Assembly (NCBI RefSeq): GCF_023101085.1
Contig: NZ_CP064703.1
Coordinates: forward strand, 6,820,001-6,884,000
Reading direction: 5' to 3'
Length of the DNA stretch: 64,000 nt
Source of the DNA: Bradyrhizobium sp. 170
Lineage (GTDB): Bacteria > Pseudomonadota > Alphaproteobacteria > Rhizobiales > Xanthobacteraceae
This document shows, one piece after another, positions 35,401-44,314 of this stretch. The notes beneath the pieces are model-generated. The model did not search any database. It had not been told where the DNA came from and was given only the letters and a program-made list of their open reading frames with translations. The translations under genes and the position numbers were made by a program. How positions within the stretch are numbered: the stretch's first letter is position 1; each line of letters starts with the position of its first letter.

Positions 35401-35441
35401 GAGTAGAGCAATTTGAGGTACGCAACGGACGAGCCGCTATT

Positions 35442-35549
35442 TTACGCCCCAGGATTTTTGGGACTGAACAGGTGATAGCCTGTGCGAATGAAGTTGTAGG
35501 CCGAGAAGACTTGTTGTCCGCACCTCTTATTATTTCGAATCGCTCGCAT
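35442..35549 (-). CDS. Possible 35-residue ORF or 3' remnant ending at the terminator
   Basis: The frame starts at ATG 35549 and reads M-R-A-I-R-N-N-K-R-C-G-Q-Q-V-F-S-A-Y-N-F and then I-R-T-G-Y-H-L-F-S-P-K-N-P-G-A-stop, 41 bp before a strong terminator. There is no ribosome site. The part from V-F-S-A-Y-N-F onward looks like real protein. The upstream part overlaps the higB remnant on the other strand, so this may be the tail of a longer gene cut off when the toxin-antitoxin DNA arrived. I do not recognise it. Confidence 0.35.
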   Translation of the reverse strand: MRAIRNNKRCGQQVFSAYNFIRTGYHLFSPKNPGA

Positions 35550-35602
35550 CAAATTTGCGGGTACGCACGAAGAGTATGACGGCATAAACGCGGGACTGTG
35601 TG
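35550..35602 (+). pseudogene. C-terminal remnant of a HigB-type toxin gene
   Basis: The frame reads I-K-F-A-G-T-H-E-E-Y-D-G-I-N-A and then loses its frame. HigB toxins end R-F-V-G-T-H-A-E-Y-D-x-I-x-A-E-T-V-stop directly before higA. Restoring one A in GCGGGACTGTGTGA gives exactly A-E-T-V-stop. The N-terminal three quarters of the toxin is missing. Confidence 0.6.
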
Positions 35603-35984
35603 ATGATGGACGTAAAGCCTATCCACAATGAACAGGATTACGACTGGCCGTCCGCGAAGTAACTCGTTATTTTGAGGCCGAGCCCGCGCCTGGAACCGCC
35701 GATGGCGACCGTTTCGAGGTTCTGTCTACACTCATCAAGGAGTACGAAGGCAAGCACTTCGCAACGCGCCACGGCGATCCCGTAGACGTCTTGCATTTCG
35801 CGATCGAATCCATGGGCAAGTCGCAAGCCCAACTCGCTAACTTGATTGGGCGAAATAGTGCTTCTAAAATATTAAACTGGATTCGGCCCTAACATTGGAA
35901 ATGATCCGCGCCATTAGCAAGGAATGGAACATTCCAATTGGCGTCTTAATGGCTCAGTACAGGTTAGCCCGCGCGCAGGGGTAG
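35603..35984 (+). pseudogene. higA: HigA-type antitoxin gene with two single-base deletions
   Basis: The pieces read M-M-D-V-K-P-I-H-N-E-Q-D-Y-D-W, then V-R-E-V-T-R-Y-F-E-A-E-P-A-P-G-T-A-D-G-D-R, then the helix-turn-helix region S-Q-A-Q-L-A-N-L-I-G-R-N-S-A-S-K-I-L-N, then L-T-L-E-M-I-R-A-I-S-K-E-W-N-I-P to a TAG at 35982. One G missing after D-Y-D-W and one C missing at R-P-L-T-L split the frame in three. The order and content match HigA antitoxins that neutralise HigB. As it stands no functional antitoxin can be made. Confidence 0.8.
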
Positions 35985-36147
35985 CTTACATGCCCCGCTT
36001 TCGACATGGTTTGCTTGCCCGCATCCCTCGTTTCGTCGTTCGATTTCGCCAGACGAGGCATTGAAGACGTGGCGCATTATCAATGCGACGACCGGAGTGC
36101 AGGCTACGGACATCGCAATGCTATTGTCACTCCTGTCAACCTCGCAA

Positions 36148-36829
36148 TTCCGATAGAGCGTGGCCTCAAGGTCGATTACCGCACGATGTGGGAGTTCGTC
36201 CACGCTGAGAAGCTCAGTTACAAAAAAAGACGCTGATTGCCGCCGAACAGGACCGTCCCGACGTTGCCCGTCGCCGGGCGCAGTGGGCCAAGTATCAGGA
36301 TCGGATTGATCCCTCCCGCCTGGTGTTCATCGATAAGACCTGGACCAAAACCAATATGGCGCCGCTACGGGGCTGGGCGCCGCACGGTCAACGCATCAAA
36401 GCCAAGGTGCCGCACGGCCGCTGGCAGACCATGACCTTCATGGCCGCTTTGCGCCACGATCGCATCACCGCTCCGTGGTTCATCGAGGGGCCGATCAACG
36501 GCGAAGCCTTCCTTCTCTACATCGAGAAGGTTCTGGTCCCGACCCTGCAGCCCGGCGACATCGTCATCATGGACAATCTCGGCTCGCACAAGGCCAACGC
36601 CGTGCGTCGCGCCATCCGTGCCGCCGGCGCCCGGCTCTTCTACCTGCCCAAATACTCGCCCGACCTGAACCCGATCGAGCAGTTCTTCGCCAAGTTCAAA
36701 CACTGGCTGCGCAAGGCCGCACAGCGAACCACCGAGGCCGTCTATGATGCTATCGCTCCGATCCTCAACACCGTCTCACCAGCCGAATGCGCCAATTACT
36801 TCGCCAACGCTGGATATGACCAAACCTAA
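36148..36829 (+). pseudogene. IS630 transposase, N-terminally truncated, with A7 frameshift site
   Basis: The first frame ends [22 protein letters not shown] and stops just after seven As (36222-36228). The -1 frame continues [15 protein letters not shown]. The DDE catalytic core is complete: V-F-I-D-K-T-W near 36330, V-I-M-D-N-L-G-S-H near 36565 and S-P-D-L-N-P-I-E-Q near 36660. A run of As at this place is the known programmed -1 frameshift site of many IS630 elements, so the break need not be damage. The missing N-terminus is. Confidence 0.85.
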
Positions 36830-36846
36830 ACTCATCCCGCTCTAGC
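36148..36846 (+). mobile_element. IS630-family element, left part missing
   Basis: The DNA from about 36148 contains the downstream half of an IS630 transposase; the right end is probably in CCTAAACTCATCCCGCTCTAG after the stop at 36829, with a TA dinucleotide at the edge as expected for this family. The left inverted repeat and the N-terminal helix-turn-helix part are absent; sequence at 36001-36147 is unrelated. The element cannot move by itself. Confidence 0.75.
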
Positions 36847-37125
36847 CTGTGGTCATTTCTTGACCAAGCCTTGGCAATGCCACAACCTCTCGATGAAAGC
36901 GGTTCTCCACATCCCTACATTGATTCCAACTTCGGCTCGTAAAGAGTGCTGACAGAAATGTTTCATGAAGGAGAATGCATCGATGCGCCATATGCTGATG
37001 CTTCAGGTTCGGGCGCTGGCCTAAGTGAACGTCTGATTTTATGCCGCGCGCTGCCTCTGATTTGATACCGCGACGGATATTTTTTATACTGCATTTTTTC
37101 GGCCACGGACTTGTTCGTGAGCTAG

Positions 37126-37983
37126 GTGGTGTGGACTCTAAGGATTCCCTTTTAGGGGCAAATCAGATTCAAGACTGCTTTTGGGGAGGCAGTCTTGGGT
37201 GTGATGGATCGGTTGGTTTTGAGCGACGCGGCGTGGGAGCGGATGGCCCCGCTGATCATAGGCCGGCCAGACCAGAAGGGTTCGACCGGCCGCGACAACC
37301 GGATGTTCGTGGAGGGCGTGCTTTGGATCGTGCGCACCGGCTCTCCCTGGCGTGATCTTCCAGAGGCGTTTGGAGATTGGAACAGCGTGTTCCGACGCTT
37401 CAGTCGATGGAGCATCAAAGGTGTCTGGTGGCGGATCTTCGAGGCGATGTCCGATGATCCGGACTTCGAATATCTGATCGTCGATTCCACCATCGTTCGG
37501 GCGCATCAGCACGCCGGCGGGGCCAAAAAAGGGGGTCTGAAGATCAAGCGGAAGATCAAGCGATCGGCCGCTCGCGCGGGGGCCTGAGCACCAAGATACA
37601 TCTGGCCGTTCGCGGCTTGGGATGTCCCGTGCGGTTCACGCTTACCGCAGGTCAGAGGGGCGATGCACCGCAAGCTGCCGCATTGATCGAGGGACTACCC
37701 GCCGAGGTCGTCATGGCCGATACAGCCTATGATGCCGATCACTTGCGCCAAGCCATCGCTGCCAAGGGCGCGATCGCCGTCATCCCCAATAACCCTTCAC
37801 GTGCGCTCAAATATCCGCTCGACAAGCATCTCTATGCCCAGCGCCATCTGGTCGAATGCTGCTTCTCAAAGCTCAAGCAGTTCCGCCGCGTCGCAACCCG
37901 CTTCGAAAAGACCGCCCGAATTTATCGGGCCGTCGTTACTCTCGCCGCCATCGTCCTATGGCTCCGCTAAATGTCCACACCAC
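37126..37983 (+). mobile_element. IS5-family (IS427-type) insertion sequence, complete
   Basis: The element is 858 bp. Its ends are the inverted repeats GTGGTGTGGAC (37126-37136) and GTCCACACCAC (37973-37983), each bordered by CTAG (37122-37125 and 37984-37987), the YTAR target type of this group. It has inserted into the 3' end of a metallophosphoesterase gene on the other strand. Confidence 0.9.
37195..37970 (+). CDS. IS5-family transposase, two frames joined by -1 frameshifting at A6G
   Basis: OrfA (37195-37587) starts M-G-V-M-D-R-L-V-L-S-D-A-A-W-E and includes the DUF4096-type domain and the first catalytic Asp (L-I-V-D-S-T). At G-G-A-K-K-G the sequence AAAAAAG (37525-37531) allows a -1 shift into the frame that continues S-T-K-I-H-L-A-V-R-G-L-G-C-P-V-R to 37970, with D-T-A-Y-D-A-D and the C-terminal R-H-L-V-E-C-C-F Glu. 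Right after the slip site a 12-bp segment (GAAGATCAAGCG, 37539-37550) is repeated in tandem, adding four residues to the shifted product. Activity is plausible but the insertion is unusual. Confidence 0.88.
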
Positions 37984-38947
37984 CTAGAGCTGCTGCCCAT
38001 CGCGCAAGGCAGAGTTATCTCCGGCGGGCAGTTTAAGCGGACCGGCAGAAGGCTCGTGCCAGCGCCCACCGAGGTATATCCGACCATGGCGCCATGGCGC
38101 CATGGTCCAGCGCCCATGAATCTAGGTAATGCTGCCTCCAGCTTGATCGGAATTCCACTGGGTAAGCAAAGCTGACCTCCGTGGGTGTGTCCGCATAACA
38201 TGAGATCGAATCTGGCGCTCATCGCTCGATCGTAAACTTCCGTCGTGTGCGCCAATAAAATCGAAAAGGCATCTGAAGGAATTTGCGACGCGGCTTTCTC
38301 AATGTCGTCTGCCCGATAGAAATGCGGGTCGTCAACGCCGGCCAGGAAAATACGTTGTCCATCACGAACAATTGGTTCGCACTCGTTGAACAGCATGCAG
38401 ATCCCCATGGCTTCCATCGAAGGGGCCATACGGATGCTGTCGTGGTTACCAAGCACCCCATAAACTGGCCCCTTCAATTGGGCCTGCAGTTCATCAATGA
38501 TTTCTAGACTTTTTTCGAATGGACCATATGTCTTGCCGCGATAGTCGCCGGTTAAGACGCAAATGTCGTATTGAAGGCCACCGACCACGCTAACCAGATG
38601 CCGCATCGCGCCTACACTTATGTCGGCATGCAGATCGCTGATGTGAAGGATGGTGAAATTGTCAAATGCCGGGGGAAGATTGGCGAAAGCCACGCTATGT
38701 TTTTTGACAACGACGTGGTCAGCGTTTCGACGCGCACGACCATAAAATCCAGTCAGCTTCAGCGCAGTTCTTACAATCGACGGCGCTGCGTACCAGTTTT
38801 CAAGATTGAAAAAGATCAGCCCTGTCCAAACAGCTGGGCTTCATGCTCGACTTCGATTTTCAGTCGCCGCTCAACATGTTCTGAGCCAATTCGCTCAATC
38901 AGATCTTGCAGAGATGTTCCGGTCGCAACGTTCGAAGTAGGATCCAA
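37984..38947 (-). pseudogene. Metallophosphoesterase gene, frameshifted and cut by the IS5 element
   Basis: From a TTG at 38947 (GGAGAGA upstream) the frame reads L-D-P-T-S-N-V-A-T-G-T-S-L-Q-D-L-I-E-R-I and runs to F-G-Q-G-stop near 38820. The neighbouring frame continues G-L-I-F-F-N-L-E-N-W-Y-A-A-P and then carries the whole catalytic domain: I-L-H-I-S-D-L-H, L-T-G-D-Y-R, V-L-G-N-H-D-S and C-G-H-T-H-G-G. The C-terminus breaks off after N-C-P-P-E-I-T-L at the IS5 edge and ends in IS sequence. The catalytic residues are all there, so the damage is recent; a shorter product from an internal GTG at 38693 is conceivable. Confidence 0.85.
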
Positions 38948-39432
38948 ATTCTAGTCTCTCCAGTTGGAGGCCGCTCCAAACAAAAGCATGAATGGCATGA
39001 TAGGTCCATTGTAGTCGACCCGGCCGGCGCGCTATTTCAGGCCATGGCTTGGATTGAGGCAGGCTAATTGGAAGTGGTCGGTTGGCCGGTAAGCTCTGCC
39101 GATGTCCGCTTTACCCACGGTAGCAGACCCAGCAGAGCGCTGGTTCGACGTCCGCTAAGTGCCAGTTCCGGACATTTGGGAAGTTGCCGACGACCCGCAC
39201 CGATCGTGTCGCGCGAAAAAGGATTGGATCGACCCGGCTACGCGAGCTTCGGCATCGGCTTCGTGACCTCGCGGGCATGTTCGATGAAGAGTTGCGCGAG
39301 CGCACGAACCATCCAGCCCCAACCCAGCTCGCGTGTCAGCCTAATCATCACCTTGCTGGCGCCGCTCAAGTCAAATAGTCAGCCCGGCCGTAGGGCCGAG
39401 CTTTGGTTTATCGAGAAAAGTTGGCGGGGCTC
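38948..39432. other. 485-bp gap with a probable dispersed repeat
   Basis: No gene is supported here. The stretch at about 39098-39177 has TGTCCGCTTT…GACGTCCGCTAAGTGCCAG…CCGGACAT, an arrangement I know from repeated non-coding elements scattered in Bradyrhizobium relatives. A related stretch is at 53061-53140. Confidence 0.45.
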
Positions 39433-39849
39433 TTAGGTGGACAACAGATCGATGACCCGCATGATCGCGACGCTGCTGCCTGCATTCTCGTTATTCTCTG
39501 GGAGACCTTTGTTGCAGCTCCACACGTCACCCTTCTTAACTGTGAAATCCTTACCCGGACCTTGGTTGACCACCAATTCGCCCTCGAGGCAATGGCAGAC
39601 CATGTCGTTTGCCATACCGGGATTCGTCGATTTGGATTTCGGTTGATACACTACGTCGCGCATCGAGACGGTCTTGTACGCGGGGATCATCGACTCACGC
39701 TTACCCAAGTCAACCCGCCTCACGCCGGGAGCGATTTCCGTACCCTGATTCGGCACATAGGGTTGAGCCACAGCACTTTTCGCCATGACGACCGCCGATG
39801 TGGCGGCGAGGCCGAAAGCAAGCGCGAATCTTCTGTCGACATCTTTCAT
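39433..39849 (-). CDS. Secreted cupin-like protein, 138 residues
   Basis: The start at 39849 follows AGGAGG with 6 bp spacing; the open frame to 39990 is ignored. M-K-D-V-D-R-R-F-A-L-A-F-G-L begins a signal peptide ending at S-A-V-A-Q-P. The mature part has the cupin pattern H-C-L-E-G-E-L-V-V near residue 85 and V-K-K-G-D-V-W-S near 101. Only some of the metal ligands of active cupins are recognisable, so it may be a binding protein. There is no operon partner. Confidence 0.75.
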   Translation of the reverse strand: MKDVDRRFALAFGLAATSAVVMAKSAVAQPYVPNQGTEIAPGVRRVDLGKRESMIPAYKTVSMRDVVYQPKSKSTNPGMANDMVCHCLEGELVVNQGPGKDFTVKKGDVWSCNKGLPENNENAGSSVAIMRVIDLLST

Positions 39850-40221
39850 TGCGATCCTCCTATGGAGTTGCCTCTTCCACATGCGCAATGCGCGCGCAGA
39901 CGTGCGAATTGCACATGCTGCTAGGACTGGCAAAATGAAGAGTGCCGGTCGATTGCTCCAGTTCCCTGCGAGCCTTGCGATCAAGTACAATCAAGTCGTT
40001 TCCCATGCCGCGAGTGAATCATGTTCGCGACAAGTTGGGATTCAAATGTCAGTGACAGAACACTAGACCGTCTTGTTTGGTGACTACCTCTCACACTGAC
40101 TTTGCCTTTGTGAAGTTAGCGCGATTAGAGACCGATGCTTTGGTGAGAGAGCCCCCGGGCAACTTCTCATAGCCTGCCGAAAGGCACTTGTCTTTGCCGG
40201 ACAAGGAGTTGATTAGCTTGG
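39850..40221. other. Gap of 372 bp, no gene seen
   Basis: The promoter of the reverse-strand cupin gene and that of the small forward gene at 40222 should lie here. I see no repeat, RNA gene or conserved reading frame. Confidence 0.4.
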
Positions 40222-40431
40222 ATGCATGAGAATGCAGACGAAATGCCCATTGGAACTCGCGTCACGATGAGCGAGCTTGGATCCGTTCGTTGCCCCCGCC
40301 TCGCCGGAAAGATAGGCACAGTTGTGGGTAGAGGCATTTATAGAAACAGCATTACGGTGCTGTTCGATGGAAATAGGACAACTAGCTCATTGCATCGGGA
40401 CTATCTCGCCCCAGCGCAAACGTCCGGTTGA
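40222..40431 (+). CDS. Small KOW/SH3-like protein, 69 residues (paralogue of 62667-62909)
   Basis: The core I-G-T-R-V-T-M-S-E-L-G-S-V-R-C-P-R-L-A-G then K-I-G-T-V-V-G and I-T-V-L-F-D-G-N-R-T-T-S-S-L-H-R-D-Y-L has the alternating pattern of a small beta barrel such as a KOW or SH3-type domain. A second gene in this window encodes a clearly related protein. There is no signal peptide. GGAG lies 17 bp before the ATG, a weak site. It sits alone among mobile remnants. Its function is unknown; nucleic-acid or protein binding would fit the fold guess. Confidence 0.7.
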   Translation: MHENADEMPIGTRVTMSELGSVRCPRLAGKIGTVVGRGIYRNSITVLFDGNRTTSSLHRDYLAPAQTSG

Positions 40432-40622
40432 GGCCTTGGAATCGCCAGGCGTCGATCATCAGGGCTGACTGGCGTCGTGCCGTCGGGGGTCGCACTTGCG
40501 TTGCTGCAAGGCCGGTGCCGTCACCGGCCAAGACGTGAGCCCGAGTCGCGCTAGTAACATCAGGCCGCCTGACAAGCCGACAAGTCACGACGACGGTATG
40601 CGAACGGAGTGCTCGCGCGGGT

Positions 40623-41009
40623 TCAAGACTGTTCGGGCCCGACAGTTACCACCATCACTCCGTCGATCCGAATTAAGAAGGTCATGGTTGGCAGCTCGGA
40701 TGCTGGCGCAACGCCAACTGCGTGCTCGAACGCCTCAATCTCCTTCTGCGCTGCCGGCCGCGTATTAAGCGTTGAATCAGCGGAGCAAACCGAAACTCCA
40801 TTCGACTTGAGGGCCATCAGATCTGCCCTCAGGTCGGCATCGCTACAAATTTCCAACGCTTCTGCAAAGTCGACTGTTTCAAAGGCAAGTACCGGCAGTC
40901 CGTCGATTTCAAGAACAAAAATCGGAAGTCGACCGTCCGACGCCAACAAAGGTTCTCGCGCTGACACCAATAACTCCTCGATCACACGGTCAAGGGACGC
41001 TGCCGACAA
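40623..41009 (-). CDS. Hypothetical protein, up to 128 residues
   Basis: The frame begins at a TTG (41009) without a clear ribosome site; a GTG eight codons later is an alternative. Protein features are acidic with V-L-E-I-D-G-L-P-V-L-A-F-E-T and a matching C-terminal T-F-L-I-R-I-D-G-V-M-V-V-T-V, which could be paired beta strands. I do not recognise it. The composition is protein-like and no other frame is better, but it may be a remnant. Confidence 0.5.
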   Translation of the reverse strand: MSAASLDRVIEELLVSAREPLLASDGRLPIFVLEIDGLPVLAFETVDFAEALEICSDADLRADLMALKSNGVSVCSADSTLNTRPAAQKEIEAFEHAVGVAPASELPTMTFLIRIDGVMVVTVGPEQS

Positions 41010-41130
41010 CGATCACGGCCGGGACAGCCCAAAGCCACAGCTGTTAAATTCACGGTGGTTAGAATACCATGCTGATGACCGCGACGATGAACGGCGCGGT
41101 CACCAACAGGCACGGCCAAGGGCCGGAACA

Positions 41131-41607
41131 TCAAGCGGCGATGGTGGTCGCGGCGATTTTTTTCTTGAGAGCTTCGCAGACCGTGCGAACTTCGGATGTC
41201 ATCAGCGAGCACTCCTCGATCTGCAAGAAGTAGCGCTTGCCTTGATCGCGATAGTTTGCCGCCAACTCCTTGATCTCGTTCACCACGGAGTGAACGCCAG
41301 CAACCGTTGCCTCGCACTTCTTGGCAGCCTCTGTCAGTTCAGCACCGAGCGCTTCGATCTCTTTTACAGCCGCATCGTATTCGCGAACAACGGCTTCGGC
41401 GGAAAGTTTGCCGACCTGATTGACGCCTTCCTTGTGCTCGACGTAATCGGGCATGGGGCCTTTCGGTAGCGGATGGTCGACGTTGGGAACGATGTGGATC
41501 GGAGGTAGTGCGGGATGGCTGATTTGGATCAAGTCACCAATATCGCGTTCAATGTCGTCGGTTTTCGATAGAGGGGAACGGGCGAGAAGTTCATCTGTGA
41601 AACTCAT
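41131..41607 (-). CDS. Hypothetical coiled-coil protein, 158 residues
   Basis: An ATG at 41607 is preceded by GGAG at 10 bp. The N-terminal third is Pro-rich (H-P-A-L-P-P-I-H-I-V-P-N-V-D-H-P-L-P) and the rest, from about residue 68, is a long amphipathic helix with heptad pattern (A-V-K-E-I-E-A-L-G-A-E-L-T-E-A-A-K-K-C-E). There are no membrane segments. It looks like a structural or partner-binding protein; the family is not known to me. Confidence 0.65.
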   Translation of the reverse strand: MSFTDELLARSPLSKTDDIERDIGDLIQISHPALPPIHIVPNVDHPLPKGPMPDYVEHKEGVNQVGKLSAEAVVREYDAAVKEIEALGAELTEAAKKCEATVAGVHSVVNEIKELAANYRDQGKRYFLQIEECSLMTSEVRTVCEALKKKIAATTIAA

Positions 41608-41854
41608 TTAGCAATGCTCCAAAACTGTTGCAGGGCTAACGAAGGTCCTAACGGTCAAGCAAAATATTCTCGTTGTCCACCGCTGATATCGGCGCCTATG
41701 TATTGTACTTGATATTGGAACCGTCGCATTTCGGACCTAATTAACGCGCACGGCGTGGGAGGTCACTAGTCACGGCCAATGCGTGACGTGACGAGATGGG
41801 TTAGTGGCGTTTCCGCTGCGAGTTTACAGCGAGCGGATGCGAACAACTCGCCAC

Positions 41855-43440
41855 TCAAATGTCGGGATATCCGATTGAGGTCCGGGAGAGTGACGGCCCA
41901 TCCTCAGGGTGTCTGCGACTTTCTGACACTTCTCGATCTTCTTTGAACGACGCCCATAGTCTTTTCACCAATCCCTCGAACGATCGCGCGACTATGCGAG
42001 GAGTCAATGTAAACGGGGTTTCGAATAACAGCTCTCCAGTGCGCAAACCCAACGAGGCCCGCCCGACACCTATGTCGTGGGCTTCTTCCTGCTCGTAGAT
42101 CAAAACGGAGAGCGCCGGATTGCTCTTCACCAAACGTTTGGCCTCGTTGACGGCGGACATTGCGCCGACGGCGAAGCGGCCGCGCACGCTGAGCGCGATC
42201 AAACTGTCAAAGATCGGCTCCCGGTCCTTGCAGAAGAGCAGCTTGTAGTCATACGAGCCGACGCCGAAGTCGAAGGCGCGATAGTTCTGATCCGCAAAAT
42301 GATCGATGACATCGCGCATGAGGATCAGGCCGGGGCTGAATTTCGCATTCTGCGACATGGTGTAGGTGTTGAACATCATGGAAAAGCGGTGGCCGTCCGA
42401 GACACCGGCGAAGATCGCGATCACTTCCTCGTCGCATTCGAGCGCATGGATTTCTATCGCGCGGCCAGCCGAGTTATGCAGGCAGCGCGGATGAATTCCT
42501 GCACGCCCGGTTCGGCGAATACGTTTGGTAGCTTTCGCTGGGCCATTCGTTGCGGCTTGACTTGGAAGAACCAGTCGAGCAGACGGGTGATGTCGACGTC
42601 ATCAGACGCGATGTGATAGCGGTAGCCGGCAAGCGGCTGCAGTTTGCGCTCCTTGCGCTGTAGCCGGCGGCGGAGGGATTTGCTGATCAGGCTCTCGGCT
42701 GTTGCGCCGGATTCGATCGTGCGTACTGGGCAATGACTGGTCGAGGGCCCATGAGGCAGAAGCCGCAGCGGGTTCTGCAGATCCCACCAGTAAGTCGGCT
42801 GGCAGCGTAGCGTCAGCACGTCGGCTTCGTCGCGCGCTGCGAGCAGCGCCATCAGCGAGTGGAGATCACGTTCAGTTGCCGTCCCCGCGAATTCGCGGTC
42901 CCACAGGCCCATGTTGAAGGTTGAATGGTTGCCACCCATGAAGCTCGCGCAACGCACGCCGAGGGCTGTTTGCAACACGAGCGGCAGCAGGACCAGCGGT
43001 CTGGCGTCGTCATCACGGGCGATCACGAGAAACGGCGAAAGCCCCGCGCGCTCACCGACCTGGCGCTGCCAGGCAGCGAGAAAATCGAACCGTTGGTAGG
43101 GTGTAGCGGAATGGTTCGGACTCTCAAGACTGCGCCAGACCGTTTCAGCGGCGGCGAGATCGTGGACGATCTCGACGCTTGCGACGCGCCTTGATCGCGA
43201 CAACGCAATTGCTTGCGTCGTCCGGCTTTCGATAGCGGTCGCGATCCTGCGGGGGCCGTCCCATAATTCCACGGCCAGCCCGTAGCTGGCGAGGTGCCTG
43301 GCGCGTTCCTTTGCAGCTTCATCACTTAGCGACGATAGGCGCGCGCGGTTGATGATATGGCCTTCATTGTCGAGGATGAATACTATGTAGTTGTGGTGCA
43401 CGGATGCACCCCGGGCGCTCCAGTTCCTCACGTGATCCAT
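41855..43440 (-). pseudogene. GNAT (CelD/BcsL-type) acetyltransferase gene split by a frameshift, with an extra N-terminal domain
   Basis: The first frame (43440-42454, 328 residues) contains V-E-I-V-H-D-L-A-A-A-E-T-V-W-R-S-L-E and M-G-G-N-H-S-T-F-N-M-G-L-W and ends R-L-A-A-R-stop. The neighbouring frame continues G-R-A-I-E-I-H-A-L-E-C-D-E-E-V-I-A-I-F-A-G and the acetyltransferase core F-D-F-G-V-G-S-Y-D-Y-K to 41855. The shift is near 42455. The first 75 or so residues (N-Y-I-V-F-I-L-D-N-E-G-H-I…V-E-L-W-D-G-P-R-R-I-A) resemble a separate short rhizobial protein fused in front. The CelD group is linked to exopolysaccharide or cellulose modification. Confidence 0.8.
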
Positions 43441-43582
43441 CCACCAAAAAGCTACGCAACGTGCTTATTCAGCACGCTCGGTCAATTTGTCGCAAGAGGT
43501 TTGTCGCAAGAGATAAGCGGGGAATTGGAGCTACCTATTTGGGTTATGGGGCAGCTACCATCACATGGCATACTGGAAGCCG

Positions 43583-43910
43583 TCACTGCGAGGCTTTGCC
43601 CCTCGCCACCCGAAAGTGCATCCAGCCAAGAAAAAAGAGCAGCACAGGAGGTCCCAAGACGATCGCTGGATAGACGGCTTTCGGGATCGCAGAAGCCCGT
43701 GGGGCGGCGGATGGAAAATCGCACAAAGGCCCCTTGCTCTTCGACGGCCCACAGTCACTCTCGTACTTGGCCCCAAACCGCAGCGGCCGCGCGCTCGTAT
43801 GCGCGCGCATCTGCATCTCGCTTCCAAATAAGGATGGCTATCGGGCCCGCAACACAGCCCCAAAGCATAGAAAGAACGATCCAAAGCAGCAGGCGTCTCG
43901 CCGGGTTCAT
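43583..43910 (-). pseudogene. Small two-helix membrane protein gene with one frameshift
   Basis: From ATG 43910 (GAGGGG upstream) the frame reads M-N-P-A-R-R-L-L-L-W-I-V-L-S-M-L-W-G-C-V-A-G, a membrane helix, then K-R-D-A-D-A-R-A-Y-E-R-A and stops near 43757. The next frame continues Y-E-S-D-C-G-P-S-K-S-K-G-P-L-C-D and a second helix V-Y-P-A-I-V-L-G-P-P-V-L-L-F-F-L-G-W to 43583. Joined, it is about 108 residues with a conserved-looking Cys pair in the loop. I do not know the family. Confidence 0.65.
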
Positions 43911-44314
43911 GGTCCCCTCGACCAAAGAATGGCGGATTGCGTTGGGAGATGCCAGGCGACGCTTCCCGCCCAAACCGCGCGCCCGCCGTCGGACCCGAAC
44001 CCTTCCGCAACCTGATCGCGGGCGCAAGTACTTTTCCGCGCGCGGTGCAAAAGCAGACATCGTGGAGGTCCAAGAAGGGTCAATAGTGGAAGTAGAGATC
44101 ATCGCCGATTAACAAGCATGTCCGTTAATCGCGTTAGTTTTCAGAGGGGCGGCTTGTGCGTAGCCCTTGGAATTACCGTCCGACAACATCCAGCAGCGCA
44201 AGAGATTCAGATATGTCTCATTGGAAAGGCGGACATTGTATCCGCCTGGCCGCCTCGATCGCCGACCAACGAAGCAACAGCTCTGACGATACGGTAACGG
44301 CCCGAGGGTGAGGA
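43911..44314. other. Gap of 404 bp, no gene seen
   Basis: Several frames stay open because of high GC, but none has a start signal, a recognisable domain or a consistent protein composition. No hairpin with a T run was found. Confidence 0.4.

Noticed and set aside
43357-44112. Forward open frame of 251 codons
   Set aside because: The reverse strand has two membrane helices and a ribosome site for a small gene, while the forward frame has no recognisable feature.
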